Position numbers and translations under genes: made by a program
The notes under the pieces: generated by a model
Seen by the model: only the letters and a program-made list of their open reading frames with translations
Told to the model about the DNA's origin: nothing
Databases searched by the model: none
Source: JAAFJT01 sp043744275
GTDB taxonomy: Bacteria > Bacteroidota > Bacteroidia > Chitinophagales > Saprospiraceae
Reading direction: 5' to 3'
Assembly (NCBI GenBank): GCA_043744275.1
Contig: JAYTUY010000151.1
Location: 8,774-72,773 of the forward strand
DNA length: 64,000 nt
Part shown: positions 29,552 through 38,815 of the stretch, one piece after another
Position numbering within the stretch: position 1 is the stretch's first letter
Layout: each line of letters opens with the position of its first letter

Positions 29552-30019
29552 CGAGTAATAGTTAAAAGTTGTAAATGTAAATGTAAAGAATTGTAAATCG
29601 GTTCCTAAGATGCTTATCAATAGAGGTTCAATTTTTAAACCATAATTTTCAATTTTAACGCCATTTCTAACCAATTCGTGACACCTTCTCATTCAACAAT
29701 TATTGATTTAAATTTTAATCAAAATAATATTGCAGTTATAAGCTGTTGATTTTGAATGTTTTAAATTAATCATTGTTTAATAATATAAAAAATTAAAGCT
29801 ACTATAATTCCCATTGGCGTGACTCGATGGCAGAGAAACAAACTTATCAAAATTCTATTGAAAATCGCCTCCCAATCACTATTTTATAAGCAATATGTTA
29901 AAACAATATGTTTAATTAACAGCCCATTTACTTTGACGCAATAAATTATAAGCTTAAATTTGGTTATCACATAAGAAAATTTAAACTATTGATAAATCAT
30001 GTTTTAACCATCCAAAATT

Positions 30020-32476
30020 ATGAATATAGCTGTTTTATTGTTGAAATGTAAAAATGAACCGCGTGTGACGACTCTTACACGGGATCAGATTCAAGGAATG
30101 ACGGCAAAGGTTGCAAGTTTCTTATTTGATCAATCTGGCGGTCGGGAGCTTCTTGAGTTTCGAGTATTTGATTGGTTTGAATTGTCAATAACAGGTCCAG
30201 AATGGAATGCTCTCCAATTTAATGCAGGGCAGAAAGTCGTACCTGAAGTAGCAACAGCCCTGAATGTTGATCTCTCTGTCTACGGGCATTATGTGCTGAT
30301 TATTGATAAATCAGATGCTTTCAGTGCCGCATGGAACACGCCCGGGGCTCTCAAATACAACCACATGGCTGCCCAAACCCTTAATCCTGCCATATTGGGT
30401 CATGAATTGGGTCATATGTATGGCTCAGGTCATGCTAATTTAGACCGCATCGTTGGACCTTTAGAATATGGCGATCAATTTTGCATTATGGGAAATGAGA
30501 GCCATAAATACACCTTTATAGACGACAAGTTAAAGGCAGCAAGCGGGCCTGGCATGGTAGCTCCTAATTTAATAGCCTGTAATTGGTTGGATTTAAATCA
30601 AAAAAATGTAACGATTGATGTTAGGAAACAACTCAATTCAGCAACTCATGAAACGACTATTGAACTTGCCCCTTTGCAAGGCCCCCCCTCAGTCAACTAT
30701 GCAGGATTGCCTGTGGTAGCATTGGGCGAAAGTTTCGTAGCCAGTCAAAAACTGCTCATTGAATTTAGAACGATATCAGGTTGGGACAAGGGTATGCCTA
30801 AAGTACCTTCACTCAATGGATGGGTTCTCGCTCATTTAACTAATGGTGCTAAACCAGGAGCAAATTCACTGCGAATTGGGGCAATGGGTGCCAAAGTAGA
30901 TGAAGAAATGTATGTTCGACAATCAGCAGTAACCATTAAAGTTAAGTCTTTTGATGCTAATAAAAACACTGTAACGCTCAAATTGTCGCGCCTTAATCCT
31001 ATGATTCAACAAGTTTTTTCAGGGGGCGATGGCGTCATTTATGCCATTATGGATAACGGCGATTTGATGTGGTATCGACATGATGGTCGTGCAGATGGCA
31101 GCTTCAAATGGGCAGATAATAATCCCAGAAAGGTGGGTGCTGGATGGAATTTCAAACACGTATTTTCAGGCGGCGATGGCGTTATTTATGCTATCACCAA
31201 CACCAACGATTTGCTATGGTTTCGACATGACGGACGCTCAGATGGCACATTCAAATGGGCAGACGACAATGCTCGGAAAGTAGGCACTGGCTGGGACATG
31301 AAACAAGTATTTTCAGGCGGAAATGGTGTCATTTATGCCATCACTCATACAGGCGATCTCTTATGGTTTCGGCACGACGGACGCGGCGACGGAAGTTTTA
31401 GATGGGCAGATATTAAAGCCAGAAAGGTAGGCGTCGGTTGGAATATGAAGCAGGTATTTTCAGGCGGCGATGGCGTGATTTATGCCATCAATGACAACAA
31501 TGATTTGCTCTGGTTTCTTCACACTGGACGAAACGATGGCAGCTTCAAATGGGTAGACAATAATGCTCGAAAAGTCGGAAATGGTTGGAGTGCACCGAAG
31601 GTATTTGCAGATGGCAACGGTGTAATTTATGCTATCACTAACAGTACTGAACTTCAATGGTTTCAACATGCTGGACGCAGTGATGGCAGTTTTAGATGGA
31701 CTGATAATAATGCTCGGAAAATAGGCATTGGTTGGAGTTTTTCACACATTATATATGCCTTGACAAATGATGGCGATTTAATGTGGTTTCGTCACGATGG
31801 TCGAAATGATGGCAGTTTTACTTGGGGATTCGATAAAGGCAAATTAGTCAACTCCCTTTGGAACTTCAAACAGATATTTTCAGGTGGCGATGGCATCGTT
31901 TATGGCGTCATGGACAATGGCGATTTGATTTGGAATCGCCACGATGGCAGAGGTGTCGCGGGCTTAAATTGGGCAGACCTCAAGGGTAAAAAAGTAGGCG
32001 TTGGTTGGAACATGAAGCATATATTTTCGGGAGACGATGGCGTCATTTATGCCATCAATGCAAATGGTGATTTGCTTTGGTTTAGGCATGACGGACGAAA
32101 TGATGGCAGTTTTAGATGGACAGATAACAATGCCCGAAAAATAGGCACTGGGTGGAATATGAAGCATGTATTTTATGGCGGCGACGGCATTATTTACGCC
32201 ATTAATGACAATAATGACCTACTTTGGTTTCGTCATGAGGGGCGCATGGATGGCAGCTTCAAATGGACTGATAACAATGCCCGAAAAGTAGGAACTGGTT
32301 GGGGCATGAAGCAGGTATTTTCAGGCGGCAATGGCGTCATTTATGCCATTTTGGATAATAATGATTTAGTCTGGTTTAGACATGATGGACGCAGCGATGG
32401 TAGCTTCAAATGGACTGATTCTAAAGCCAGAAAGGTCGGTTCAGGTTGGAGTTTTAAACAATTGTTTTCTGATTGA
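30020..32476 (+). CDS. Metzincin-like metalloprotease fused to ten tachylectin-type repeats
   Basis: 818 residues. The N-terminal half has a complete metzincin zinc site, HELGHMYGSGH (His128, Glu129, His132, His138), and a Met-turn candidate CIMGNE (Met157). From about residue 325 run ten 48-residue repeats of the form FSGGDGVIYAI-DNGDLLWFRHDGR-DGSFKW-ARKVGTGW, the tachylectin-2 lectin blade; the sixth lacks its first strand. Tachylectin-2 forms a five-bladed propeller, so ten repeats could make two. I see no signal peptide and no T9SS tail, which is odd for a sugar-binding protease; an alternative upstream start was not found. Motif copy 30685 carries a C7 run and is read PPSV. Confidence 0.8.
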   Translation: MNIAVLLLKCKNEPRVTTLTRDQIQGMTAKVASFLFDQSGGRELLEFRVFDWFELSITGPEWNALQFNAGQKVVPEVATALNVDLSVYGHYVLIIDKSDAFSAAWNTPGALKYNHMAAQTLNPAILGHELGHMYGSGHANLDRIVGPLEYGDQFCIMGNESHKYTFIDDKLKAASGPGMVAPNLIACNWLDLNQKNVTIDVRKQLNSATHETTIELAPLQGPPSVNYAGLPVVALGESFVASQKLLIEFRTISGWDKGMPKVPSLNGWVLAHLTNGAKPGANSLRIGAMGAKVDEEMYVRQSAVTIKVKSFDANKNTVTLKLSRLNPMIQQVFSGGDGVIYAIMDNGDLMWYRHDGRADGSFKWADNNPRKVGAGWNFKHVFSGGDGVIYAITNTNDLLWFRHDGRSDGTFKWADDNARKVGTGWDMKQVFSGGNGVIYAITHTGDLLWFRHDGRGDGSFRWADIKARKVGVGWNMKQVFSGGDGVIYAINDNNDLLWFLHTGRNDGSFKWVDNNARKVGNGWSAPKVFADGNGVIYAITNSTELQWFQHAGRSDGSFRWTDNNARKIGIGWSFSHIIYALTNDGDLMWFRHDGRNDGSFTWGFDKGKLVNSLWNFKQIFSGGDGIVYGVMDNGDLIWNRHDGRGVAGLNWADLKGKKVGVGWNMKHIFSGDDGVIYAINANGDLLWFRHDGRNDGSFRWTDNNARKIGTGWNMKHVFYGGDGIIYAINDNNDLLWFRHEGRMDGSFKWTDNNARKVGTGWGMKQVFSGGNGVIYAILDNNDLVWFRHDGRSDGSFKWTDSKARKVGSGWSFKQLFSD

Positions 32477-32507
32477 TGTGAAACTTATTTCTTAAAATAC
32501 TCATTAT

Positions 32508-32540
32508 AAAAAGCCTTTTGCGCTTAGCAAAAGGCTTTTT
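32508..32540 (+). terminator. Rho-independent terminator
   Basis: AAAAAGCCTTTTGC and GCAAAAGGCTTTTT pair around the loop GCTTA-type spacer, followed by ATT. It closes the protease-lectin gene 31 bp after its stop. Confidence 0.9.
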
Positions 32541-32561
32541 ATTAAGCAAATGTAATATAAT

Positions 32562-32589
32562 TTTTCACTATTCACTTTTCACTTTTCAC
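32562..32589. repeat. Heptad tandem repeat TTTTCAC
   Basis: Four 7-bp units (TTTTCAC, TATTCAC, TTTTCAC, TTTTCAC) directly before the C7 run of the motif copy at 32600. Confidence 0.65.
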
Positions 32590-32694
32590 TTTAACACCCC
32601 CCCTCAGTATTTTCAGGTTTTTTATAACTAAAACTATAATAAATTACAATTAAGAATTAGGAAAAAGTTACTTTTGAAAAAAAAGTGAAACAAT

Positions 32695-33315
32695 ATGAAA
32701 GAAGATATGGACAATTGGGTAAAATATCCAACTACATTATTAGGGCAAACAGTGGATTTAATGCCTTTAGAAAAAGAGCATTTAGAAGCATTGGAAACAT
32801 TGGCAAAGGATAAAAGAATCTGGGAATTTTATGCGTATGATGGAAGTGATACTGATGTTTTTTCAAACATTTTCAATTCAGCATTGAATGAAAGAGAAAA
32901 AGGAAATCAAATGCCATTTACTATTTTCTTCAAACCTGAGAATAAAATAATCGGTAGTACAAGGTTTTTAGACATCCAACCGAAGCATAAAAAATTGGAA
33001 ATTGGCTCAACTTGGCTGCATCCTGATTATTGGGCAACTGCCGTGAATTTGGAATGTAAGTTATTATTGCTTACTCATTGTTTTGAAAATTTAAAGACAT
33101 TAAGGGTGCAACTTAAAACAGATGAAAATAATACACGCTCCAGAAAAGCAATTGAAAAAATAGGTGGACAATTTGAAGGCATTTTGCGAAATGATATACT
33201 CAGAGATAATAATACTCATCGAAATTCTGCTTATTATAGCATAATTAATACTGAATGGGCAGCAGTAAAGCCAAATTTGACAGACTTTTATAAGAATAAA
33301 AAAAATAAATTGTAG
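32695..33315 (+). CDS. GNAT family N-acetyltransferase (RimJ/RimL-like)
   Basis: 206 residues. The pattern follows RimJ/RimL-type acetyltransferases: an opening LGQTVDLMPLEKEHLEALETLA strand-helix, the central IIGSTRFLDIQPKHKKLEIGSTWLHPDYW, and the acetyl-CoA helix with LRVQLKTDENNTRSRKAIEKIGGQFEGILRND, whose N-x-R-S-x-x-A-x-E-K-x-G signature is diagnostic. Acceptor could be a protein N-terminus or a small amine. Cytoplasmic. No motif copy lies inside, but copies flank it at 32600 and 33392. Single-gene unit. Confidence 0.87.
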   Translation: MKEDMDNWVKYPTTLLGQTVDLMPLEKEHLEALETLAKDKRIWEFYAYDGSDTDVFSNIFNSALNEREKGNQMPFTIFFKPENKIIGSTRFLDIQPKHKKLEIGSTWLHPDYWATAVNLECKLLLLTHCFENLKTLRVQLKTDENNTRSRKAIEKIGGQFEGILRNDILRDNNTHRNSAYYSIINTEWAAVKPNLTDFYKNKKNKL

Positions 33316-33426
33316 CCAATTCGCCTATAATTATTTCACAATTATATAGTAGAATTAATCTTTTGAGCAAAAAAAAACTAAACTTTATCACCCCCTCAGT
33401 ATCTTCAATCCCAAAATCAGATAACT

Positions 33427-34761
33427 ATGCGAACATCCATTTTTACATTCCTACTGTGCTTCGGGCTGACAACTATTCAAGCTCAAAATGCCTATCCAAA
33501 AATTCTGACTGAAAGAGAACGAGCGGATATTATTGATGAAATATTGGTTAACAGATTTGATAATTTATTGCCAAAACTCATGCGTCGCGAAGGCGTTGAT
33601 ATGTGGATTCTCATTTCGAGAGAGTACAACGAAGACCCCGTCATGAAAACCATGTTGCCAGCCGAATGGCTTTCCGCACGCCGCCGTACCGTCATGGTCT
33701 TTTTTGATAAGGGTGGAAAGGAAGGCATTGAAAAAATAGCGATTGCAAGATATGACGTGGGCTTGCTCAAAGCTTCATGGAATTTGAATGTTTATCCCGA
33801 CCAATGGGATGCCCTGATGGAAGCCATTAAGGAGCGGCAACCTAAGAAAATAGGTGTGAATATATCGCCCAATTATGCCCATGCTGATGGTCTAAGCCAC
33901 CATGAATATGAGGAAATGATGAATAAAATGCCTGAAACGTATAAAAACAAAGTGGTTTCTGCTGAAAAATTAGCCGTCGCTTGGCTCGAAACTCGAACAG
34001 CTAAAGAAATGACTTTGTACGAACACATCGCGCATATTTCTCATCAAATTGTCAGAGAGGGTTTATCTGAAAAAGTGATTCAACCGGGCGTCACCACTAC
34101 GGATGATGTCGTTTGGTGGTATCGTCAAAAAGTAACGGAACTCGGTTTGGACACTTGGTTTCACCCAACTGTTGATATTCAAAAAGCAGATACCGCTCGA
34201 TTCGACCATCTCAGAACTTTTTCCAAACGCCCCAAAGCGGAGGTGATTGAGCCAGGCGATTTATTGCACGTGGATTTTGGCATCCAATACCTGCGCCTCA
34301 ATACAGATATGCAAGAACACGCCTATGTACTGAGGGGGGGTGAAAAAACAGTACCCGACTATTTACAAAAGGCATTTAAAAAAGCCAATCGCTTGCAAGA
34401 CATTTTGACTGAAAACTTTAAAGCAGGCAAAACAGGTAATCAAATATTGTCAGATGCCTTAGCGCAAGCTCAAAAAGAAGGCATTAATGGCTCTATTTAT
34501 ACCCATCCAATCGGTTTTCATGGTCATGCAGCGGGTCCCACTATCGGCATGTGGGACAATCAAAAAGGCACACCCGGACCGGGCGATTATCCGATGTTTC
34601 CAAATACAGCCTATTCCATCGAACTCAATGCTTCCGTCGCTATCCCCGAATGGAACAATAAAATTATCCGAATCATGCTGGAACAAGATGGTTTTTATGA
34701 TGGTCAAAAATTTAGGTATATTGATGGGCGGCAAGAGGAGATTTATTCGATACCGAGGTAA
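33427..34761 (+). CDS. Exported M24 family metallopeptidase (Xaa-Pro aminopeptidase-like)
   Basis: 444 residues. Signal peptide RTSIFTFLLCFGLTTIQAQ, a creatinase-like N-domain (residues about 25-200) and a pita-bread C-domain. Metal ligands are visible: the two Asp of LLHVDFGIQYLRLNTDMQ, the His of HPIGFHGHAAG, and the Glu in SIELNASVAIPEW with a further Glu near MLEQDG. It would remove N-terminal residues next to proline or cleave similar peptides, in the periplasm. Motif copy 34328 has a G7 run and encodes VLRGGEK within the catalytic domain. Whether the second metal site is complete needs alignment. Confidence 0.88.
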   Translation: MRTSIFTFLLCFGLTTIQAQNAYPKILTERERADIIDEILVNRFDNLLPKLMRREGVDMWILISREYNEDPVMKTMLPAEWLSARRRTVMVFFDKGGKEGIEKIAIARYDVGLLKASWNLNVYPDQWDALMEAIKERQPKKIGVNISPNYAHADGLSHHEYEEMMNKMPETYKNKVVSAEKLAVAWLETRTAKEMTLYEHIAHISHQIVREGLSEKVIQPGVTTTDDVVWWYRQKVTELGLDTWFHPTVDIQKADTARFDHLRTFSKRPKAEVIEPGDLLHVDFGIQYLRLNTDMQEHAYVLRGGEKTVPDYLQKAFKKANRLQDILTENFKAGKTGNQILSDALAQAQKEGINGSIYTHPIGFHGHAAGPTIGMWDNQKGTPGPGDYPMFPNTAYSIELNASVAIPEWNNKIIRIMLEQDGFYDGQKFRYIDGRQEEIYSIPR

Positions 34762-34775
34762 TAGATGGTGGAATA

Positions 34776-34859
34776 GGAACACGGATGACACGGATTGAGC
34801 AGATGTACACAGATATAAAAATCCGCAACAATCAGCTCAATCCGTGTTATCCGCGTTCC
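34776..34859. repeat. Inverted repeat, 25-bp arms
   Basis: GGAACACGGATGACACGGAT... (34776-34800) pairs with ...ATCCGTGTTATCCGCGTTCC (34835-34859) with a couple of mismatches. It lies just past the M24 peptidase stop and may act in its termination. Confidence 0.65.
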
Positions 34860-34931
34860 TACAACAACATGAAGCCTCTGATACTGAGGGGTAGCTACAC
34901 TTAACTTATTTATTTTAAAAAATTAGAATTA

Positions 34932-35003
34932 AGTATCGCGAAACTCCAGTTTCGCTTTCAAATCTTCCTTTTAGACAGTAGCGGAACTGGAGTTCCGTAA
35001 TAC
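34932..35003. repeat. AGTATCG palindromic element, short copy
   Basis: AGTATCGCGAAACTCCAGT... at the left and ...CGGAACTGGAGTTCCGTAATAC at the right, arms related to those of 7307-7421 and 55722-55995. Paired changes in the left half (AAACT/AGTTT) keep its own hairpin intact. Confidence 0.6.
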
Positions 35004-35018
35004 AAAATAATTTCAATT

Positions 35019-35528
35019 ATGAAAAAACTCTTATTCCTACTTTTACTACTCAGCCTATTCTCTTCTTTTTCAATTAAAAAGATTACTTGGGTCGCTATCG
35101 GAGATTCAATTACTTATTTAAATGAGCATCCAAATGAAACGGGCAACAGAATTACAAAGGGATATAATATGAAAAACAACGCTTATGGTTCATATAAAGA
35201 TAAAAAAGGGCAATTATTGTCTCAATTTGCTGATGCTATCAATGCTATTGGGAAATTTGAACATTTAGATGTTGTTGATTTGTACCATAAAAAACAGTTG
35301 AAATTAGATAAATTAGTAAAATTTAAACGCTTAAAAGACCCTCAAACAGGCGTTTACAAAGAGTATAAATATCCAATTTCTAACGATATTCCTTTCAATC
35401 CCGACGCGGACGAATACCCCTATCCTGTTGAAGCCATTGATATGACTTATGATGGATTGCACCCTTCGGATAAGGGTTATCAAGTGATTTCAAAGATGTT
35501 GGTGAAGGTCTTAAAAAAGTATAAATAA
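35019..35528 (+). CDS. SGNH/GDSL hydrolase lacking its middle, probably defective
   Basis: 169 residues. A signal peptide (KKLLFLLLLLSLFSSFS) is followed by block I AIGDSITYLNEH with the catalytic Ser, and the end has block V YDGLHPSDKGYQVI with the Asp-x-x-His pair. Blocks II and III, which hold the oxyanion Gly and Asn, are absent; a basic NAYGSYKDKKGQ segment joins the halves in frame. Intact relatives are around 250 residues or more, so an internal deletion is likely. It may still be expressed, but hydrolase activity is doubtful. Followed by a lipoprotein gene after 26 bp. Confidence 0.65.
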   Translation: MKKLLFLLLLLSLFSSFSIKKITWVAIGDSITYLNEHPNETGNRITKGYNMKNNAYGSYKDKKGQLLSQFADAINAIGKFEHLDVVDLYHKKQLKLDKLVKFKRLKDPQTGVYKEYKYPISNDIPFNPDADEYPYPVEAIDMTYDGLHPSDKGYQVISKMLVKVLKKYK

Positions 35529-35554
35529 TAAAATTTCAACAAATTCTAAAACAA

Positions 35555-36013
35555 ATGAAAAATATGAAATCTACTATCCAAATAATCTCAGTGGTGATGC
35601 TTTTCGCAGCGTGTAACTCTGAAAACAAACAAAATCAACGCCCACTAATCGGCACTTGGGAACTCATATCAGCAACTTCCACTGAAAAGGACAGCACCGT
35701 TTCTACGTTCAATCCCAAAGTAAAAATGATAAAAATTATTAATCCGACACATTTTGCTTTTTTGAGCCATGATTTAAATATGGGAAAAGACACCTCTACG
35801 GCTGCTTTTATAGCTGGCGGCGGCACATATACCTTAGTGGACAGTATTTACACCGAGCATTTGGATTACTTTATTGATAGAAATTGGGAAAACAATAAGT
35901 TTGAATTTGTTGTTAAAATTCAAAATGATACTTTGATTCAAAAAGGCATTGAAAAAGTTGAAAAATTAGGTGTTGACCATATCATTGTTGAAAAATATAA
36001 GAGATGTAAGTAA
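35555..36013 (+). CDS. Lipocalin-like lipoprotein
   Basis: 152 residues with a lipoprotein signal peptide ending LFAAC (lipobox Cys at about 20). The mature part starts with a GTWELISATST segment and shows alternating beta strands (KMIKIINPTHFAFLSHD, GGGTYTLVDSIYTEHLDYF, KFEFVVKIQNDTLIQKG), as in lipocalin-like DUF4488-type proteins of Bacteroidota. Likely periplasm-facing on the inner or outer membrane; ligand unknown. Its stop codon overlaps the next start by one base (TAATG), so the two genes are co-translated. Confidence 0.65.
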   Translation: MKNMKSTIQIISVVMLFAACNSENKQNQRPLIGTWELISATSTEKDSTVSTFNPKVKMIKIINPTHFAFLSHDLNMGKDTSTAAFIAGGGTYTLVDSIYTEHLDYFIDRNWENNKFEFVVKIQNDTLIQKGIEKVEKLGVDHIIVEKYKRCK

Positions 36014-37209
36014 TGAAATTGACGCTGTTAACCATTGCATTTATACTATATTCAAACTGCGGTTATTCACAATCTCCTTGTGAAACATTGCCCTATCAAG
36101 CCATTCCTGAAATTGAAAATCAAATAACTGAATGGATTTTAAAAAATAAAAAAACGCTCCAAACGCGCTCAACTGTTACTATCCCTGTTGTGGTGCATAT
36201 TGTTTATAATTCAGCGACGGAAAATATATCGGATGCGGATATATATAATCAAATCAATATCCTCAATCGGGACTTTCGCCGTCGCAATGCAGATTCCACG
36301 CAGACCCCCTCAGTATGGAAGACTTTAGCAGCAGATATTGACATTGAATTTTGTTTAGCGAGTAAGGATACATTAGGCAATCCGACCACAGGCATTACCC
36401 GCACTCAAACACCTACGCTTGTTTTTTCCAATTCAAATAATGTTAAAAACTCCTTCCGAGGAGGCATTGGCAATTGGAATCCAAGAAAATATCTCAACAT
36501 TTGGGTATGTAACTTGAATACTGCCCTTTTTGGATTAGGCAGCTACCCTACTTTTTTAGATGCCCGCCCACAAGACGATGGCGTGGTCATCAATTACCGC
36601 AATTTCAGCTCAAAACCGCCCAAAGTTTTAGGCAGAGTATTGGTGCATGAAGTGGGTCATTGGTTCAATTTGATCCATATTTTTGGTGATTCGATTGTCA
36701 CTTCTTGCTTCGCCCGTTCAGATTTGGTGGATGATACACCCACTCAACGAGACCCTTCGATTGGTTGTTTTACTTTCCCAAAATGGGATGTTTGCACGAC
36801 AATGGGCAGCGGCACTATGTTTATGAATTATATGGATTATACTGACGAATTGTGTATGAATCTATTCACACTCGGTCAAAAAGAAAGAATGTTAGCAGCC
36901 CTCAATCTCTTTCGGTCAGATATTTTAACATCAAACGGTTGCTCGACTGTACCGACCGAAGATATAAGCCTCTCCCCTTTCAGCATTTCGCCCAATCCTA
37001 TTAGAAATGGTTTACTGAAAATAGACAATGCTGAAAAAAATGCAGATTTATGGATTTCAAATATTTATGGACAAGTTGTTTTCACTAAAAAAAATATAGC
37101 AGAAACAGAACTGATTGATTTCTCAAATCAACCCGATGGGCTCTATTTTATTACCATGAAAAAAGGATATAAATCATTGACTGTCAAGGCATTGTGCATG
37201 AAACCATAA
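36013..37209 (+). CDS. M43 family (cytophagalysin-like) zinc metalloprotease with T9SS tail
   Basis: 398 residues. Signal peptide KLTLLTIAFILYSNCGYSQ, then a pappalysin/M43 catalytic domain from about residue 55 (TVTIPVVVHIVYN) with HEVGHWFNLIHIFGD, the family's HExxHxxNLxH zinc site, and MNYMDYTDE as Met-turn. The last 75 residues (FSISPNPIRNGLLKI...PDGLYFITMKKG) are a type A T9SS sorting domain, so it is secreted. Motif copy 36306 reads TPSV before the catalytic core. Coupled to the preceding lipoprotein gene. Activity on gelatin-like proteins is known for the family, inferred here. Confidence 0.9.
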   Translation: MKLTLLTIAFILYSNCGYSQSPCETLPYQAIPEIENQITEWILKNKKTLQTRSTVTIPVVVHIVYNSATENISDADIYNQINILNRDFRRRNADSTQTPSVWKTLAADIDIEFCLASKDTLGNPTTGITRTQTPTLVFSNSNNVKNSFRGGIGNWNPRKYLNIWVCNLNTALFGLGSYPTFLDARPQDDGVVINYRNFSSKPPKVLGRVLVHEVGHWFNLIHIFGDSIVTSCFARSDLVDDTPTQRDPSIGCFTFPKWDVCTTMGSGTMFMNYMDYTDELCMNLFTLGQKERMLAALNLFRSDILTSNGCSTVPTEDISLSPFSISPNPIRNGLLKIDNAEKNADLWISNIYGQVVFTKKNIAETELIDFSNQPDGLYFITMKKGYKSLTVKALCMKP

Positions 37210-37275
37210 GTAAAGATACCCCCTCAGTAAAATGAGTAAAATCTGTACTTTCCTAAACTTTTACATCATCAAAAT

Positions 37276-37911
37276 ATGGATAAAAGCAAAATGGCAATAG
37301 ACGTTTTTGATAAATGTGCGAACGTTTATCAAGATAAATTTATGGATTTGGATTTATACCATGATTCGTTTAATTTATTTTGCAGCAATATCAAAAAAGA
37401 GAATGCTCATATTTTAGATGTTGCTTGCGGACCTGGGAATATCACTCATTATTTACTGACACAACGACCTCATTTCAAAATTTCAGGCATTGATTTGTCG
37501 CCTAAAATGATTGCTCTTGCTCAAAAAAATAATCCACAAACTGAATTTCAAGTGATGGATTGTCGGAATATTGCAGCATTAAATAAAATTTATGATGGAA
37601 TAATAGGCGGTTTTTATTTGCCTTATTTATCAAAAGAAGAAGCCATCGAATTCATAAAAAATGCTTCTAAAGTATTGACAATCAATGGTTTAATTTACAT
37701 CAGTACGATGGAAGATGATTATAACCAATCAGGTTTTAAAACATCCAGCTCAGGCGATAAGATGTTTATCCATTACCATCAAGCGGATTATTTGACTGAG
37801 GCACTGAGTGAGAATGGATTCAAAATTATAGATTTACGGCGACAGGTTTATCCAAGCCAAGAAGAGGTTGCAATCATTGATTTAATCATCATTGCTGAGA
37901 AATATAGATGA
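37276..37911 (+). CDS. Class I SAM-dependent methyltransferase
   Basis: 211 residues. Motif I ILDVACGPGNITHYLL binds S-adenosylmethionine, with the acidic motif GIDLSPKMIALAQ next and VMDCRNIAALNKIYDGIIGGFYLPYLS as motif IV region, the Methyltransf_25/11 pattern. Acceptor unknown; small-molecule substrate is most usual. A motif copy (37220) sits in its leader. It stands directly upstream of tetR, with the operator between them, and may not belong to that regulon. Confidence 0.85.
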   Translation: MDKSKMAIDVFDKCANVYQDKFMDLDLYHDSFNLFCSNIKKENAHILDVACGPGNITHYLLTQRPHFKISGIDLSPKMIALAQKNNPQTEFQVMDCRNIAALNKIYDGIIGGFYLPYLSKEEAIEFIKNASKVLTINGLIYISTMEDDYNQSGFKTSSSGDKMFIHYHQADYLTEALSENGFKIIDLRRQVYPSQEEVAIIDLIIIAEKYR

Positions 37912-37918
37912 ATATTTA

Positions 37919-37940
37919 TGAACACTGTTCAGTATATTTG
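37919..37940 (+). promoter_or_regulatory. TetR operator and overlapping -7 box (site 1)
   Basis: Palindrome TGAACACTGTTCA (37919-37931) directly abuts TATATTTG (37933-37940), which fits the Bacteroidota -7 consensus TAnnTTTG. The same palindrome with one central change lies before the efflux operon (38816). Autoregulation by the regulator starting at 37964 is inferred. Confidence 0.75.
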
Positions 37941-37963
37941 TGTTGTTTATAAAAATAAAATAA

Positions 37964-38596
37964 ATGGTTGTTTCAAACAGTAGAAGAGATAGAGAAAAAA
38001 TAGAAATGCGTCAACTCATCGTTGACACGGCTATTAAAATATGCATTGAAGAAGGGTACGAAAAATTGTCGCTGCGAGGTATTGCACAACGCATTGAATA
38101 TGCTCCAGGGACGATTTATTTGTACTTTAAAGATAAGGATGAAGTGTTTCATGCGATGCATGAATGGGCTTTCAAAAAGTTGCTTTTAGAATTTGATGAA
38201 AAACTCAGCGGCATTAAAAATCCGATTGAAAGACTGAGGGGTATCAGCGAAATTTATATCAATTTCGCTTTTACAAACCCCGTTCTCTACGATATTATGT
38301 TCATTTTGAACGAACCGATGTGTGCAGATGCCAATTTAGAAAACTGGCCCTGTGGTCAAAGTGCTTATAAATTTTTATTGGAAACGATTGAACAAGGCTT
38401 AGAACATAACCTATTAAAATCTGAAAATGCTCAAACATTGGCTTTTATGTTTTGGAGCAGTACGCACGGCATGATTTCACTTTTTTTAAGAAACCGCATG
38501 AGAATGTATGAAGGGATTGATTTGAAAAAAATGATCACCTATACAGAAGAAATGATTTTGACGCAATTCTTAGCTTCCTCTATTAATAGACGTTAG
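37964..38596 (+). CDS. TetR/AcrR family regulator of the efflux operon
   Basis: 210 residues. The N-terminal helix-turn-helix reads ILDTAIKICIEEGYEKLSLRGIAQRIEYAPGTIYLYFKDKDEVFHAM (split here: helix 2 around LSLRGIA, recognition helix APGTIYLYF). The C-terminal helical domain is ligand-binding and unassigned. It sits upstream of the RND operon in the same direction, and both have the palindrome TGAACASTGTTCA in their leaders, strong evidence for a local repressor of itself and the pump. Motif copy 38232 is GACTGAGGGG and encodes LRG. Confidence 0.9.
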   Translation: MVVSNSRRDREKIEMRQLIVDTAIKICIEEGYEKLSLRGIAQRIEYAPGTIYLYFKDKDEVFHAMHEWAFKKLLLEFDEKLSGIKNPIERLRGISEIYINFAFTNPVLYDIMFILNEPMCADANLENWPCGQSAYKFLLETIEQGLEHNLLKSENAQTLAFMFWSSTHGMISLFLRNRMRMYEGIDLKKMITYTEEMILTQFLASSINRR

Positions 38597-38654
38597 TTTT
38601 TAAATTGATTTTTTAAATGCATTTTTTAATTTCTAAAACATCCACAATTAGCAC

Positions 38655-38689
38655 TTTTACATTTTAAATTTATCATTTTACATTTTGCG
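38655..38689. repeat. Heptad tandem repeat TTTTACA-type
   Basis: Five 7-bp units: TTTTACA, TTTTAAA, TTTATCA, TTTTACA, TTTTGCG, between tetR and the efflux operon. Same unit as the tract at 29452. Confidence 0.6.
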
Positions 38690-38815
38690 GTTTCCTTTAC
38701 ATACGTTTCAACCCTATTTTTCAACAGTTCACAGGAAAAACTTAGGGTTTAAGAAGAAATTTTTAAAAAATTGGGCAATAAGTAAAATCTGTTGCCTTTT
38801 ATTTCGACATAAATA

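Noticed and set aside
29580..30019. tRNA or small RNA gene in the gap
   Set aside because: I found no cloverleaf or convincing conserved structure; the sequence is AT-rich and unremarkable.
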